This document shows positions 7,969-15,469 of a DNA stretch of 47,524 bases, piece after piece. Made by a program: the position numbers and the translations under genes. The stretch lies in assembly GCF_000968015.1 (NCBI RefSeq), contig NZ_LACH01000045.1, positions 1-47,524 on the forward strand, given 5' to 3'. Each line of letters starts with the position of its first letter. Positions within the stretch are counted from its first letter, which is position 1. The notes under the pieces were generated by a model, which saw nothing but the letters and a program-made list of their open reading frames with translations, was not told where the DNA came from and made no database searches. The stretch comes from Pseudomonas fluorescens (GTDB lineage Bacteria; Pseudomonadota; Gammaproteobacteria; Pseudomonadales; Pseudomonadaceae).

Positions 7969-9213
7969 TTACGAATACCGCAATGCGGTAGCCGGCTCGA
8001 CTTTCGCCGCACGCAATGCCGGGTAAACGGTGGCGAGGAAGCTCAGAATGAACCCGGCGGAGCAGATCAACACCACATCCGCCCCCTGCAGTTCGGACGG
8101 CAAGTTACTGACGAAGTACACGTCGGAACTGAAGATGTGCTGCCCGCTGACCCGCTCCATCCAGCCCACCAGCTCACTGACGTTCAGCGCGGCAATCACG
8201 CCGAGCACGCCACCAATCAACGTACCGACAACCCCGATCACGGTGCCCTGCACCATGAAGATCGCCATGATCTGCCGCGGCGTAGCGCCGATGGTACGCA
8301 GGATTGCGATGTCCGCGCCCTTGTCGTTCACCACCATGATCAGGGTTGCGATGATGTTGAACGCCGCCACGGCGACGATCATCAGCAACAGCAAACCGAT
8401 CATGGTTTTTTCCATCTTCATCGCACTGAACAGACTGCCCTGTGTGTGAGTCCAGTCATCAGCCTTGTAAGCGGTGCCCAGCCCGCCAGCGATATCGCTG
8501 GAAACCTTCGGCGCTGCGTACAAATCCTTCACCGCCAAACGCACGCTTTGCACTTGATTCGGCGCCCAGTGCTGCATCTGCGCGGCATCGGCCATGTGGA
8601 TCAGCGCCATGGAACCGTCCAGCTCGGCGCCGACCTTGAACACGCCGACCACGTTCAACCGCTGCATGCGCGGGGTAATGCCGCCCGGTGCGGTGCTGAC
8701 TTCCGGCACGATCAGGGTGATCTTGTCGCCGACGTTCAAGCGGAAGCGGCGTGCAGTGATCTCGCCGATCACCACGCCGAACTCACCCGGTTTCAAGGCA
8801 TCGAGACGCCCCTGAACGATGTGCTGGGCAACGATCGACACCTTGCCTTCCAGCGCCGGATCAACGCCGCTGACCTGGATTGGCTGCATCGTCCCCTTGT
8901 AGGACAGCATGCCTTCCATCTCGGTGAACGGCACGGCGGCCGTCACTTCAGGATTCTTCATGGCCGCAGCGGCGACGGGCTGCCAATCGTCGATCGGATT
9001 GACACCGACGATAGTCGCGTGAGGCACCATGCCGAGGATGCGCGAGCTCATTTCGCGCTGGAAGCCGTTCATCACCGACAGGACCACGATCATCGCCAGC
9101 ACACCCAGGGCGAGGCCGATCATCGAGGTCATCGAGATGAAGGAAACAAAGCGATTGCGGCGCTTGGCACGGGTATAGCGCGCGCCGATAAAGATCGATA
9201 ACGGTCTGAACAT
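7969..9213 (-). CDS. lolE: Lipoprotein-releasing ABC transporter permease LolE
   Basis: A 414-residue FtsX/MacB-type permease of the LolCDE complex, which extracts lipoproteins from the inner membrane and hands them to LolA. A cytoplasmic start and TM1 (about 22-48, FVSFISMTSMIGLALGVLAMIV) are followed by a large periplasmic domain (about 50-265), then three TMs: about 270-300, 320-345 and 378-400. The coupling motif DIAILRTIGATPRQI lies after TM2. It is paralogous along its length to the product of 9969-11219. Named LolE by its place as third gene (C-D-E order); the C/E names could be swapped. The upstream Shine-Dalgarno is weak, and a terminator-like hairpin precedes the gene. Confidence 0.88.
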   Translation of the reverse strand: MFRPLSIFIGARYTRAKRRNRFVSFISMTSMIGLALGVLAMIVVLSVMNGFQREMSSRILGMVPHATIVGVNPIDDWQPVAAAAMKNPEVTAAVPFTEMEGMLSYKGTMQPIQVSGVDPALEGKVSIVAQHIVQGRLDALKPGEFGVVIGEITARRFRLNVGDKITLIVPEVSTAPGGITPRMQRLNVVGVFKVGAELDGSMALIHMADAAQMQHWAPNQVQSVRLAVKDLYAAPKVSSDIAGGLGTAYKADDWTHTQGSLFSAMKMEKTMIGLLLLMIVAVAAFNIIATLIMVVNDKGADIAILRTIGATPRQIMAIFMVQGTVIGVVGTLIGGVLGVIAALNVSELVGWMERVSGQHIFSSDVYFVSNLPSELQGADVVLICSAGFILSFLATVYPALRAAKVEPATALRYS

Positions 9214-9234
9214 TCGCTGGGCACCGTATAAAAA

Positions 9235-9268
9235 TAAAAGACCCGACGTACTGTTCAGTACGCCGGGT
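9235..9268 (-). terminator. Terminator-like hairpin between lolD and lolE
   Basis: On the minus strand a 12-bp stem with one G-U pair (9257-9268 with 9241-9252, 4-base loop) is followed immediately by CTTTTATTTTTAT. It starts 10 bases after the lolD stop and ends about 25 bases before the lolE start. By structure it is a complete intrinsic terminator inside the operon. Confidence 0.8.
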
Positions 9269-9277
9269 TTCGGCCAA

Positions 9278-9976
9278 TCAGATGGGCGTCAGGTAACCTT
9301 CCTGCAAATGCAGGACGCGATCCATCTGGCGGGCCAGGTTCATGTCGTGAGTCACCACCAGGAACGCCGTGCGCATCGAAGTGCTGAGTTCCAGCATCAA
9401 ATCCTGAATGCCCTGGGCGGTGTGGGAGTCGAGGTTGCCAGTAGGCTCGTCGAGCATCACCAGGCCTGGCTTGTTCACCAGGGCGCGGGCGATGGCCACA
9501 CGCTGACGTTCACCACCGGACAATTCGGCCGGTTTGTGTTCCAGACGATGGCCCAGCCCTACCCGCTCCAACAATGCCGTCGCACGCTGACGCGCTTCCG
9601 GGATAGCCGTCTTGCCGATCAGCAGCGGCATGCAGACATTTTCCAGCGCGGTGAATTCCGGCAGCAAGTGGTGGAACTGGTAAACGAAACCCAGCGACCG
9701 ATTGCGCAGCAAACCGCGAGCTTTTTCGTTCAGCGCCGACAGCTCTTCACCGGCCAGCCAGACGCTGCCCTTGGTGGGTGTATCGAGGCCGCCCAGCAGA
9801 TTGAGCAAGGTACTTTTACCCGAGCCCGACGTACCGACAATCGCCACGCGCTCACCCGGGTGCAGCTCCAGTTGCAGACCGGCCAGTACTTCTACCGATT
9901 CCGGACCTTCCTCGTAGGATTTGCCCAGGTTGCGGCAACTCAAGATTGCTTTATCACTCATGCCCAACTCACTCAT
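9278..9976 (-). CDS. lolD: Lipoprotein-releasing ABC transporter ATPase LolD
   Basis: A 232-residue ABC ATPase of the MacB/LolD family. It shows Walker A GTSGSGKST, the Q-loop region GFVYQFHHLLPEFTALENV (the HHLL stretch is typical of LolD), signature LSGGERQRVAIARAL, Walker B LVMLDEPTGNLD and the H-loop VVTHD. The ATG at 9976 is chosen because GGAGG lies 9 bases upstream and it overlaps the lolC stop by 8 bases, as expected for coupled translation. A second ATG at 9961 (MSDKA) is possible. It powers lipoprotein release with LolC and LolE. Confidence 0.95.
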   Translation of the reverse strand: MSELGMSDKAILSCRNLGKSYEEGPESVEVLAGLQLELHPGERVAIVGTSGSGKSTLLNLLGGLDTPTKGSVWLAGEELSALNEKARGLLRNRSLGFVYQFHHLLPEFTALENVCMPLLIGKTAIPEARQRATALLERVGLGHRLEHKPAELSGGERQRVAIARALVNKPGLVMLDEPTGNLDSHTAQGIQDLMLELSTSMRTAFLVVTHDMNLARQMDRVLHLQEGYLTPI

Positions 9977-11219
9977 AACGTAGCGCCTCCGCAGGCTGGG
10001 TGCGCGCGGCACGCCAGGCTGGATACAGGGTGGCGAGGAAACTCAGGACCAACGCGGCGGCGCAGACCATCAACACATCCTGGCTCTGAACTTGCGACGG
10101 CAGGTAATCGATGAAGTACACGTCGGCATTCAGGAATTTGTGCCCGATCAGCCCTTCGAGGACCGAGATCGCGGCGCTGACGTTCAACGCGGCGAAGATC
10201 CCGACCACAGCGCCGATCAGCGTACCGATCACTCCAATGACCGTGCCCTGGACCATGAAGATCGCCATGATCTGCCCCGGTGTGGAACCAAGGGTGCGCA
10301 GAATCGCGATGTCGCCCTTCTTGTCGTTCACCACCATCACCAGCGTGGAAATAATGTTGAACGCAGCGACGGCGACGATCAGCAGCAACAGCAGACCGAT
10401 CATGGCTTTTTCCATGCGGATTGCCTGATACAGATTGCCGTGGGTACGCGTCCAGTCGCGGGCATAGAAATGGTCTTCGCCGAGTTGCTGGGCGATGCTC
10501 CACGCCACGCGCGGTGCCTGGAACAGGTCGTCAAACTTCAGGCGGATGCCCTGGACCTGATCCGGTTTCCAGCGATGCAGCTTGGCCAGATCCTGCAGAT
10601 TGGTGATGCCCAGGTAGCCGTCCAGCTCACCGGCGCCGACATGGAAGATGCCGACCACGGTAAAGCGTTTCATGCGCGGGAACATCCCGGCCGGGGTCAC
10701 GGTGACTTCCGGCGCCACAAACGTCAGTTTGTCGCCGATCGCCGCACCCAACTTGGCCGCAGCCTTGTCACCGATGACGATGCCGAAACTGCCCGGCGCC
10801 AGGTCATCGAGTTTGCCCTGCTGCATGAAGTTATCAATGATCGAGACCTGCCGTTCCAGCGCAGGGTCGATGGCATTGAGCAGGACTTTGGAAACCTTGC
10901 CGTTGTTGGTCAGCAAACCCTGCATCTGGGTAAACGGCGCCACGGCCGTCACCTGCGGGTTCTGCTTGACCTTGGCGGCCAGGCTTTTCCAGTCGCTGAT
11001 CGGTTCACCGGACTCGATGGTCGCGTGGGGCACCATGCCCAGCACACGGGTGCGCATCTCATGATCGAAGCCGTTCATGACCGACAGCACGACAATCATC
11101 ACGACCACGCCGAGGGCGAGTCCGATCATTGAAGTCAGGGAAATGAACGACACAAAATGATTGCGACGCTTTGCACGGGTATAACGCGTGCCAATAAATA
11201 CGAAGAGAGGTCTGAACAT
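9969..11219 (-). CDS. lolC: Lipoprotein-releasing ABC transporter permease LolC
   Basis: A 416-residue permease and first gene of the lol operon. The N-terminus MFRPLFVFIGTRYTRAKRRN is nearly the same as that of LolE. TM1 is about 22-48, a periplasmic domain follows to about 265, then three C-terminal TMs separated by DIAILRTLGSTPGQIM and a short loop. The large periplasmic domain is the part that, in known LolC, recruits LolA. No strong Shine-Dalgarno is seen before 11219. Divergent from the PilZ gene across about 94 bases, which should hold both promoters. Confidence 0.88.
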   Translation of the reverse strand: MFRPLFVFIGTRYTRAKRRNHFVSFISLTSMIGLALGVVVMIVVLSVMNGFDHEMRTRVLGMVPHATIESGEPISDWKSLAAKVKQNPQVTAVAPFTQMQGLLTNNGKVSKVLLNAIDPALERQVSIIDNFMQQGKLDDLAPGSFGIVIGDKAAAKLGAAIGDKLTFVAPEVTVTPAGMFPRMKRFTVVGIFHVGAGELDGYLGITNLQDLAKLHRWKPDQVQGIRLKFDDLFQAPRVAWSIAQQLGEDHFYARDWTRTHGNLYQAIRMEKAMIGLLLLLIVAVAAFNIISTLVMVVNDKKGDIAILRTLGSTPGQIMAIFMVQGTVIGVIGTLIGAVVGIFAALNVSAAISVLEGLIGHKFLNADVYFIDYLPSQVQSQDVLMVCAAALVLSFLATLYPAWRAARTQPAEALRYE

Positions 11220-11313
11220 GTCGGGGCTTGTTCGGAGGGAAAAGGAACGTCCTTGTGGCGGGGGTCGGTAACCAGCTTTACACTCAGACCACCGCCGCTA
11301 CCATGGGTTCGCC

Positions 11314-11895
11314 ATGTCGACATTAGATGAAGAAGATCGCCGCGAATACTACCGTATCGAGGACATGATCGCACTGGAAATTCGGCCCCTGTCCGCACCC
11401 GAAGCCGCAGGCCAGGATGTGTTGCAGGATGCTTCCCCACTGTTCAACTTGCTCAGCGAGCTGCACCTGAGCGAATTCGAGTCACAACACCTGTTGCGCC
11501 AGATCAGTGAGCGCGACCGGAATCTCGCCGCATTCCTGAAATCCCAGAATAAACGCATCGACTTACTGAGCCAGGTGATCGCAATCACCGTGCTCGGACA
11601 GATCGGCGAGCCGCAGCCGGTGATCATTTCCGAAGGCGGGATCGAATTTCAGCATCCGACGCCCATTGCCGAGGGCACGCACCTGTCGGTCAAACTGGTG
11701 CTGATGCCGCAAGCCCTCGGACTCTTGTTGCGGGCTCGCGTCACCCATTGCGATCGCAAAGGCGACGGCTACGACGTCGGCACCGAGTTCGAATACCCGA
11801 CCGATGCCCAGCGCCAATTGCTGGCCCGCTACATTTTTCAGAAGCAGGCTCAGGAACGACGTCTGGCCCGCGAACAAAACGAATCAGGCATTTAA
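11314..11895 (+). CDS. Atypical PilZ domain protein with helical insertion
   Basis: A 193-residue cytoplasmic protein. An N-terminal RREYYRI (R10, R14) fits the RxxxR half of the c-di-GMP motif. A long polar helix of about 50 residues (about 43-92, SPLFNLLSELHLSEFESQHLL...NKRIDLLSQ) then interrupts the fold before the PilZ barrel IISEGGIEF...GYDVGTEFEY. The second motif (D/N)xSxxG is only partly kept: S106 and G109 are present but Ile104 replaces the acidic/Asn residue. The layout recalls the tetrameric tPilZ type described in Xanthomonas, where the inserted helix oligomerises; that comparison is from memory. Whether it binds c-di-GMP is doubtful. Followed 14 bases later by a phosphodiesterase gene. 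Confidence 0.8.
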   Translation: MSTLDEEDRREYYRIEDMIALEIRPLSAPEAAGQDVLQDASPLFNLLSELHLSEFESQHLLRQISERDRNLAAFLKSQNKRIDLLSQVIAITVLGQIGEPQPVIISEGGIEFQHPTPIAEGTHLSVKLVLMPQALGLLLRARVTHCDRKGDGYDVGTEFEYPTDAQRQLLARYIFQKQAQERRLAREQNESGI

Positions 11896-11909
11896 ATTAA
11901 GGAAGAACC

Positions 11910-12632
11910 GTGACTCTCATCTACGGCCATCGCGGCGCCAAGGGCGAAGCACCGGAAAACACGCTGACCAGCTTTCAGCAATGCCTCAAGCACGGCGTGC
12001 GCCGCTGCGAACTGGACTTGCACCTGTCCATGGACGGCGAGTTGATGGTCATCCACGACCCGACACTCAAGCGCACCACTGACCGTCGCGGCAAAGTCGT
12101 CGAGCACACGGCGGCCGAGCTGGTGACCTACGACGCACGCACTGGCGGACCAGGCTGGATCAAACCGTGCCCGATTCCAACACTGGAACAACTGTTCGAG
12201 AAATGCGATTTCGAGCACTGGCAACTGGAAGTCAAAAGCGCTTCACGCACCCGCGCTGCGACTACCGTGCTGGCGATTCGAGAAATGGCTCAGCGTTTCG
12301 GCCTGCTCGACAAGGTCACGATCACGTCGAGTTCGCGGGAAGTATTGAAAGCCGCGCTGGACTTCGTGCCGGATGTGTCTCGCGGACTGGTGGCCGAGTA
12401 CGCCTGGCTCGACCCGTTGAAGGTCGCGCAAAGCTATGGCTGTGAGATTCTGGCGCTGAACTGGACCCTGTGTACGCCGGAACGCCTGCAGAAGGCGCAG
12501 CGTCAGGGGCTGCATGTGTCGGTATGGACAGTCAACGAGCCCGCGCTAATGCGCAGACTCGCCGACTTCGGCGTTGACAGCCTGATTACAGACTTTCCCG
12601 GTTTGGCCAGCGCCACGCTCGAGAATTGCTGA
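11910..12632 (+). CDS. Glycerophosphodiester phosphodiesterase
   Basis: A 240-residue GDPD TIM-barrel enzyme that hydrolyses glycerophosphodiesters to glycerol 3-phosphate and an alcohol. Catalytic and metal residues are visible: H7-R8 in YGHRGAKGEAPENT, E16-N17, E34 and D36 in CELDLHL, and H49-D50 in VIHDPTLKRTT. The C-terminal VSVWTVNE and DSLITDFP are also typical. There is no signal peptide, so it is the cytoplasmic (UgpQ-like) form. It begins with GTG at 11910, chosen for AAGGAAG 6 bases upstream. Probably co-transcribed with the PilZ gene; I see no functional link between them. Confidence 0.93.
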   Translation: MTLIYGHRGAKGEAPENTLTSFQQCLKHGVRRCELDLHLSMDGELMVIHDPTLKRTTDRRGKVVEHTAAELVTYDARTGGPGWIKPCPIPTLEQLFEKCDFEHWQLEVKSASRTRAATTVLAIREMAQRFGLLDKVTITSSSREVLKAALDFVPDVSRGLVAEYAWLDPLKVAQSYGCEILALNWTLCTPERLQKAQRQGLHVSVWTVNEPALMRRLADFGVDSLITDFPGLASATLENC

Positions 12633-12643
12633 AATCGGTCTCC

Positions 12644-12668
12644 CCGGCCGGCTCAGGCCACCGGCCGG
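12644..12668. terminator. GC-rich hairpin between convergent genes
   Basis: CCGGCCGG at 12644-12651 pairs with 12661-12668 across a 9-base loop, between the GDPD gene and sthA stops. There is no good T-tract on either side, so terminator function is only suggested by position. Confidence 0.4.
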
Positions 12669-12674
12669 AGCCAC

Positions 12675-14069
12675 TCAAAAAAGCCGGTTGAGGCCATCGT
12701 ACGCCGCTACCCGATAGGCTTCGGCCATGGTCGGGTAGTTGAACGTCGTGTTGACGAAGTACTTCAGCGTGTTCAGTTCGCCCGGCTGGTTCATGATCGC
12801 CTGACCGATATGAACGATCTCCGACGCCTGATAACCGAAGCAGTGAACGCCCAGCACTTCCAGGGTCTCGCGGTGGAACAGAATCTTCAGCATGCCCTGA
12901 GGCTCGCCGGCGATCTGTGCACGCGCCATGCCCTTGAAGAACGCCTTGCCCACTTCGTACGGCACCTTGGCCTGAGTCAGCTCCTGCTCGTTCTTGCCGA
13001 TCGAGCTGATCTCTGGAATGGTGTAGATGCCGGTCGGCACGTCGTTGACGAAGCGCCAGCTATTGTTATCAACGATGCTGCCAGCGGCCGAACGACCCTG
13101 GTCGTGAGCAGCACTGGCCAGGCTCGGCCAACCAATCACGTCACCGGCACCGTAGATGTTCGGCTTGCAGGTACGGTAGGCCTCGTCCACTTCGATCTGG
13201 CCACGACTGTTGACCTTCACGCCGACGTTTTCCAGACCCAACTGATCGGTGTTGCCGGTACGGCCGTTGCACCAGAGCAAGGCGTCGGCCTTGATCTTCT
13301 TGCCGGACTTGAGGTGCAGGATCACGCCGTTGTCCACGCCTTCGACGCGGTCGTAGTCTTCGTTGTGGCGAACCGTGATGTTGTTGTTGCTGAAGTGATA
13401 GCTCAGGGCCTGGGAAATTTCCGAGTCGAGGAAGCTCAGCAACTGACCGCGGTTATCCACCAGTTCAACCAGTACACCCAGACCGCTGAAGATCGACGCG
13501 TACTCACAACCGATCACGCCGGCGCCGTAAACAATGAGTTTGCGCGGGGTGTGACCGAGGCTGAGGATGGTGTCGCTATCGTAGATACGCGGGTGATGGA
13601 AATCGATGTCCGCCGGACGATAAGGGCGCGAGCCGGTGGCGATGATGATGTGCTTGGCCACCAGTTTTTCGACCACGCCGTTGGCGCAGACCACTTCGAT
13701 GGTTTGCTCGTCGGCGAAGCTGCCGGTGCCGAAGAACACGTCGACGCGGTTACGGGCGTAGTAGCCGGTGCGCGAAGCGACTTGTTTGGAGATAACTTTT
13801 TCAGCGCTTTTCAACACGTCCGGAAACGAGAACCAGCGTGGCTCACCAATGGCCCGGAACATCGGGTTGGTGTTGAACTGCATGATCTGCCGGACCGAGT
13901 GACGCAGTGCCTTGGACGGGATGGTACCCAGGTGGGTGCAGTTGCCGCCGACCTGGCGACGGCTATCGACCATCGCCACCTTGCGCCCTGCTTTGGCGGC
14001 GTTCATTGCCGCGCCTTCTCCCGCAGGGCCGGAACCCAGCACCACCACGTCGTAGTTGTAGACAGCCAT
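12675..14069 (-). CDS. sthA: Soluble pyridine nucleotide transhydrogenase
   Basis: A 464-residue flavoprotein, the usual SthA length. It transfers hydride between NADPH and NAD+, balancing excess NADPH. FAD-binding VVVLGSGPAGEGAAMNAA is at 9-26. CTHLGTIPSKAL (about 44-55) keeps only the first of the two redox cysteines of the dihydrolipoamide dehydrogenase family, a diagnostic feature of SthA. The NAD(P) motif GAGVIGCEYASIF, the second FAD motif IYGAGDVIGWPSLASAA and the C-terminal dimer domain follow. GAGGAG lies upstream of the ATG. It stands beside gapB, whose reaction in the gluconeogenic direction also uses redox cofactor. Confidence 0.97.
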   Translation of the reverse strand: MAVYNYDVVVLGSGPAGEGAAMNAAKAGRKVAMVDSRRQVGGNCTHLGTIPSKALRHSVRQIMQFNTNPMFRAIGEPRWFSFPDVLKSAEKVISKQVASRTGYYARNRVDVFFGTGSFADEQTIEVVCANGVVEKLVAKHIIIATGSRPYRPADIDFHHPRIYDSDTILSLGHTPRKLIVYGAGVIGCEYASIFSGLGVLVELVDNRGQLLSFLDSEISQALSYHFSNNNITVRHNEDYDRVEGVDNGVILHLKSGKKIKADALLWCNGRTGNTDQLGLENVGVKVNSRGQIEVDEAYRTCKPNIYGAGDVIGWPSLASAAHDQGRSAAGSIVDNNSWRFVNDVPTGIYTIPEISSIGKNEQELTQAKVPYEVGKAFFKGMARAQIAGEPQGMLKILFHRETLEVLGVHCFGYQASEIVHIGQAIMNQPGELNTLKYFVNTTFNYPTMAEAYRVAAYDGLNRLF

Positions 14070-14276
14070 GCATACTCCTCAGAACAGGCCGCGGCGCCCT
14101 CGGCACCTGCGGCTAAATCACGCCGATCTGCGGCGTGAAGGAACAATTTGGGGCCAGTACAGAACCCGGACACAGTCTATATAAGCGTCAACGCCGCGCA
14201 CATTAACCCTTGGTCGCGTCGTAGGCTAGTTTTGCCTGCACTACAACGCCAGTCTTTGCGGCTTGAATCGCCGTGA

Positions 14277-15293
14277 TCACTCGGTTTTACCGCCACTCAG
14301 GCGTTCAAAAGCCTGCGTGGTTCGTGTGATGAAACCTGTATCGGCACGAATCACAAAGAATGCACCGATGTCATACGTTTGGGCATAGTCCCAACCCCTT
14401 TCGGGCCCCAGAATCAGCAACAGCGTCGATAGGCCATCGGCCATCAACGCTGAAGGATGAATCACCGTGACTGACGCCAGGGTGTGTAGGACCGGCGCCC
14501 CGGTACGGGCATCGAAGGTGTGGGAATAACGCCGACCGTCCTGCTCGAAATAGTTGCGGTAGTCGCCGGAAGTGGAAACGCCATAGCCGTCGACGGCGAT
14601 GATGCGCTCGGCCACTTGCTGGTCGTCGCGGGGTTCTTCCAGGGCGACGCGCCACGGTGAACCGTCGAGTTTCTTGCCGGCGGCCTTGAGTTCGCCGGTG
14701 GCTTCGGCGAGGTAGTTATGGATACCCATTGCTTCGAGTTTTGCGGTAATCGTGTCGACTGCGTAGCCGGCGGCGATGCTGTTGAAGTCGACCTCGACCG
14801 CGGCGTCCTTGCACAACTGATCGCCATCGATACGCAGGTGCTGGTAACCGACTCGCCGCCTGACTTCGGCCAGTGCCTGGGCGGCAGGGACTTTCTCATT
14901 ACGAGCCTGCGGACCGAAGCCCCAGAGATTGAGCAGCGGCTCCACGGTCAGGTCGTAGGAGCCTTCGCTTTGCTCAGACAGACGCTCACCGACACGCACC
15001 AGTTTGAGGATCGGCGCAGGCATTTTCTGACAGCGGTTGGCGGGTAGATCGTTGAAGCGTTCGATGTCGGAGTCGCTGCGGTAAGTCGACATTTGTTGAT
15101 CGACTTCAGCAAGGATCTTTTCGACCTGGACACGGACCTCGGTCGGGGCGGGAAGCCCGGCATGGCGCAGGTACTTGATCGAATACTTGCTGCCCATGGT
15201 CGGGCCGCCGAAGCTTTCCATCGAATCGCCGTTGTCACAGCCAGACAACATGCCCATCAGGACCAGGAACAAAACCTTCCACTCGCTCGACAA
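14277..15293 (-). CDS. apbE: FAD:protein FMN transferase (ApbE lipoprotein)
   Basis: A 338-residue ApbE. It attaches FMN covalently to Thr/Ser of target proteins (NqrB/C, RnfD/G, NosR and others) in the periplasm. A lipoprotein signal ends LMGMLSGC, followed by TMGSKYSIKY, the core VDFNSIAAGYAVD, ATGELKAAG, HTFDARTGAPV and the Mg-binding ALMADGLSTLL. I prefer the TTG at 15293 because AGGAGAGGCAGG lies just before it and it gives a 19-residue signal peptide; other non-ATG starts up to 15332 are possible. In P. aeruginosa its neighbour is the nqr operon, which is absent here, so its substrate must be encoded elsewhere. Confidence 0.9.
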   Translation of the reverse strand: MSSEWKVLFLVLMGMLSGCDNGDSMESFGGPTMGSKYSIKYLRHAGLPAPTEVRVQVEKILAEVDQQMSTYRSDSDIERFNDLPANRCQKMPAPILKLVRVGERLSEQSEGSYDLTVEPLLNLWGFGPQARNEKVPAAQALAEVRRRVGYQHLRIDGDQLCKDAAVEVDFNSIAAGYAVDTITAKLEAMGIHNYLAEATGELKAAGKKLDGSPWRVALEEPRDDQQVAERIIAVDGYGVSTSGDYRNYFEQDGRRYSHTFDARTGAPVLHTLASVTVIHPSALMADGLSTLLLILGPERGWDYAQTYDIGAFFVIRADTGFITRTTQAFERLSGGKTE

Positions 15294-15358
15294 ATCCTGC
15301 CTCTCCTGAGCCACCACCCGACACAACGTCAAGGTCCGCCATTATGCGATAGAAATAC

Positions 15359-15376
15359 GGGAGCGGGCCCGCTCCC
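15359..15376. repeat. 18-bp perfect palindrome, REP remnant
   Basis: GGGAGCGGGCCCGCTCCC is a perfect palindrome. It resembles a collapsed or fused REP hairpin (GGGAGC...GCTCCC) and sits between the apbE start and the gapB terminator. Confidence 0.6.
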
Positions 15377-15427
15377 CCGGTTTATCGCACCGGCAAGATC
15401 GCAAAATGATCACCGCACAAACAAAAA

Positions 15428-15449
15428 CGCCCCGACCAAAGTCGGGGCG
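15428..15449 (-). terminator. Intrinsic terminator of gapB
   Basis: A 9-bp perfect GC stem (15428-15436 with 15441-15449, loop CAAA) is followed on the minus strand by TTTTTGTTTGT, 20 bases after the gapB stop. Confidence 0.93.
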
Positions 15450-15469
15450 CTCTCATGTGCAGCTAACGC

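Noticed and set aside
8137..9201. Open frame antisense to lolE, rich in His
   Set aside because: The apparent His-rich product arises from reading Met/Val codons of a membrane protein backwards; no start signal.
10092..11132. lolC and lolE as a tandem duplication artefact
   Set aside because: They are diverged paralogues of the normal LolC/LolE pair with lolD between them, as in other gamma-proteobacteria.
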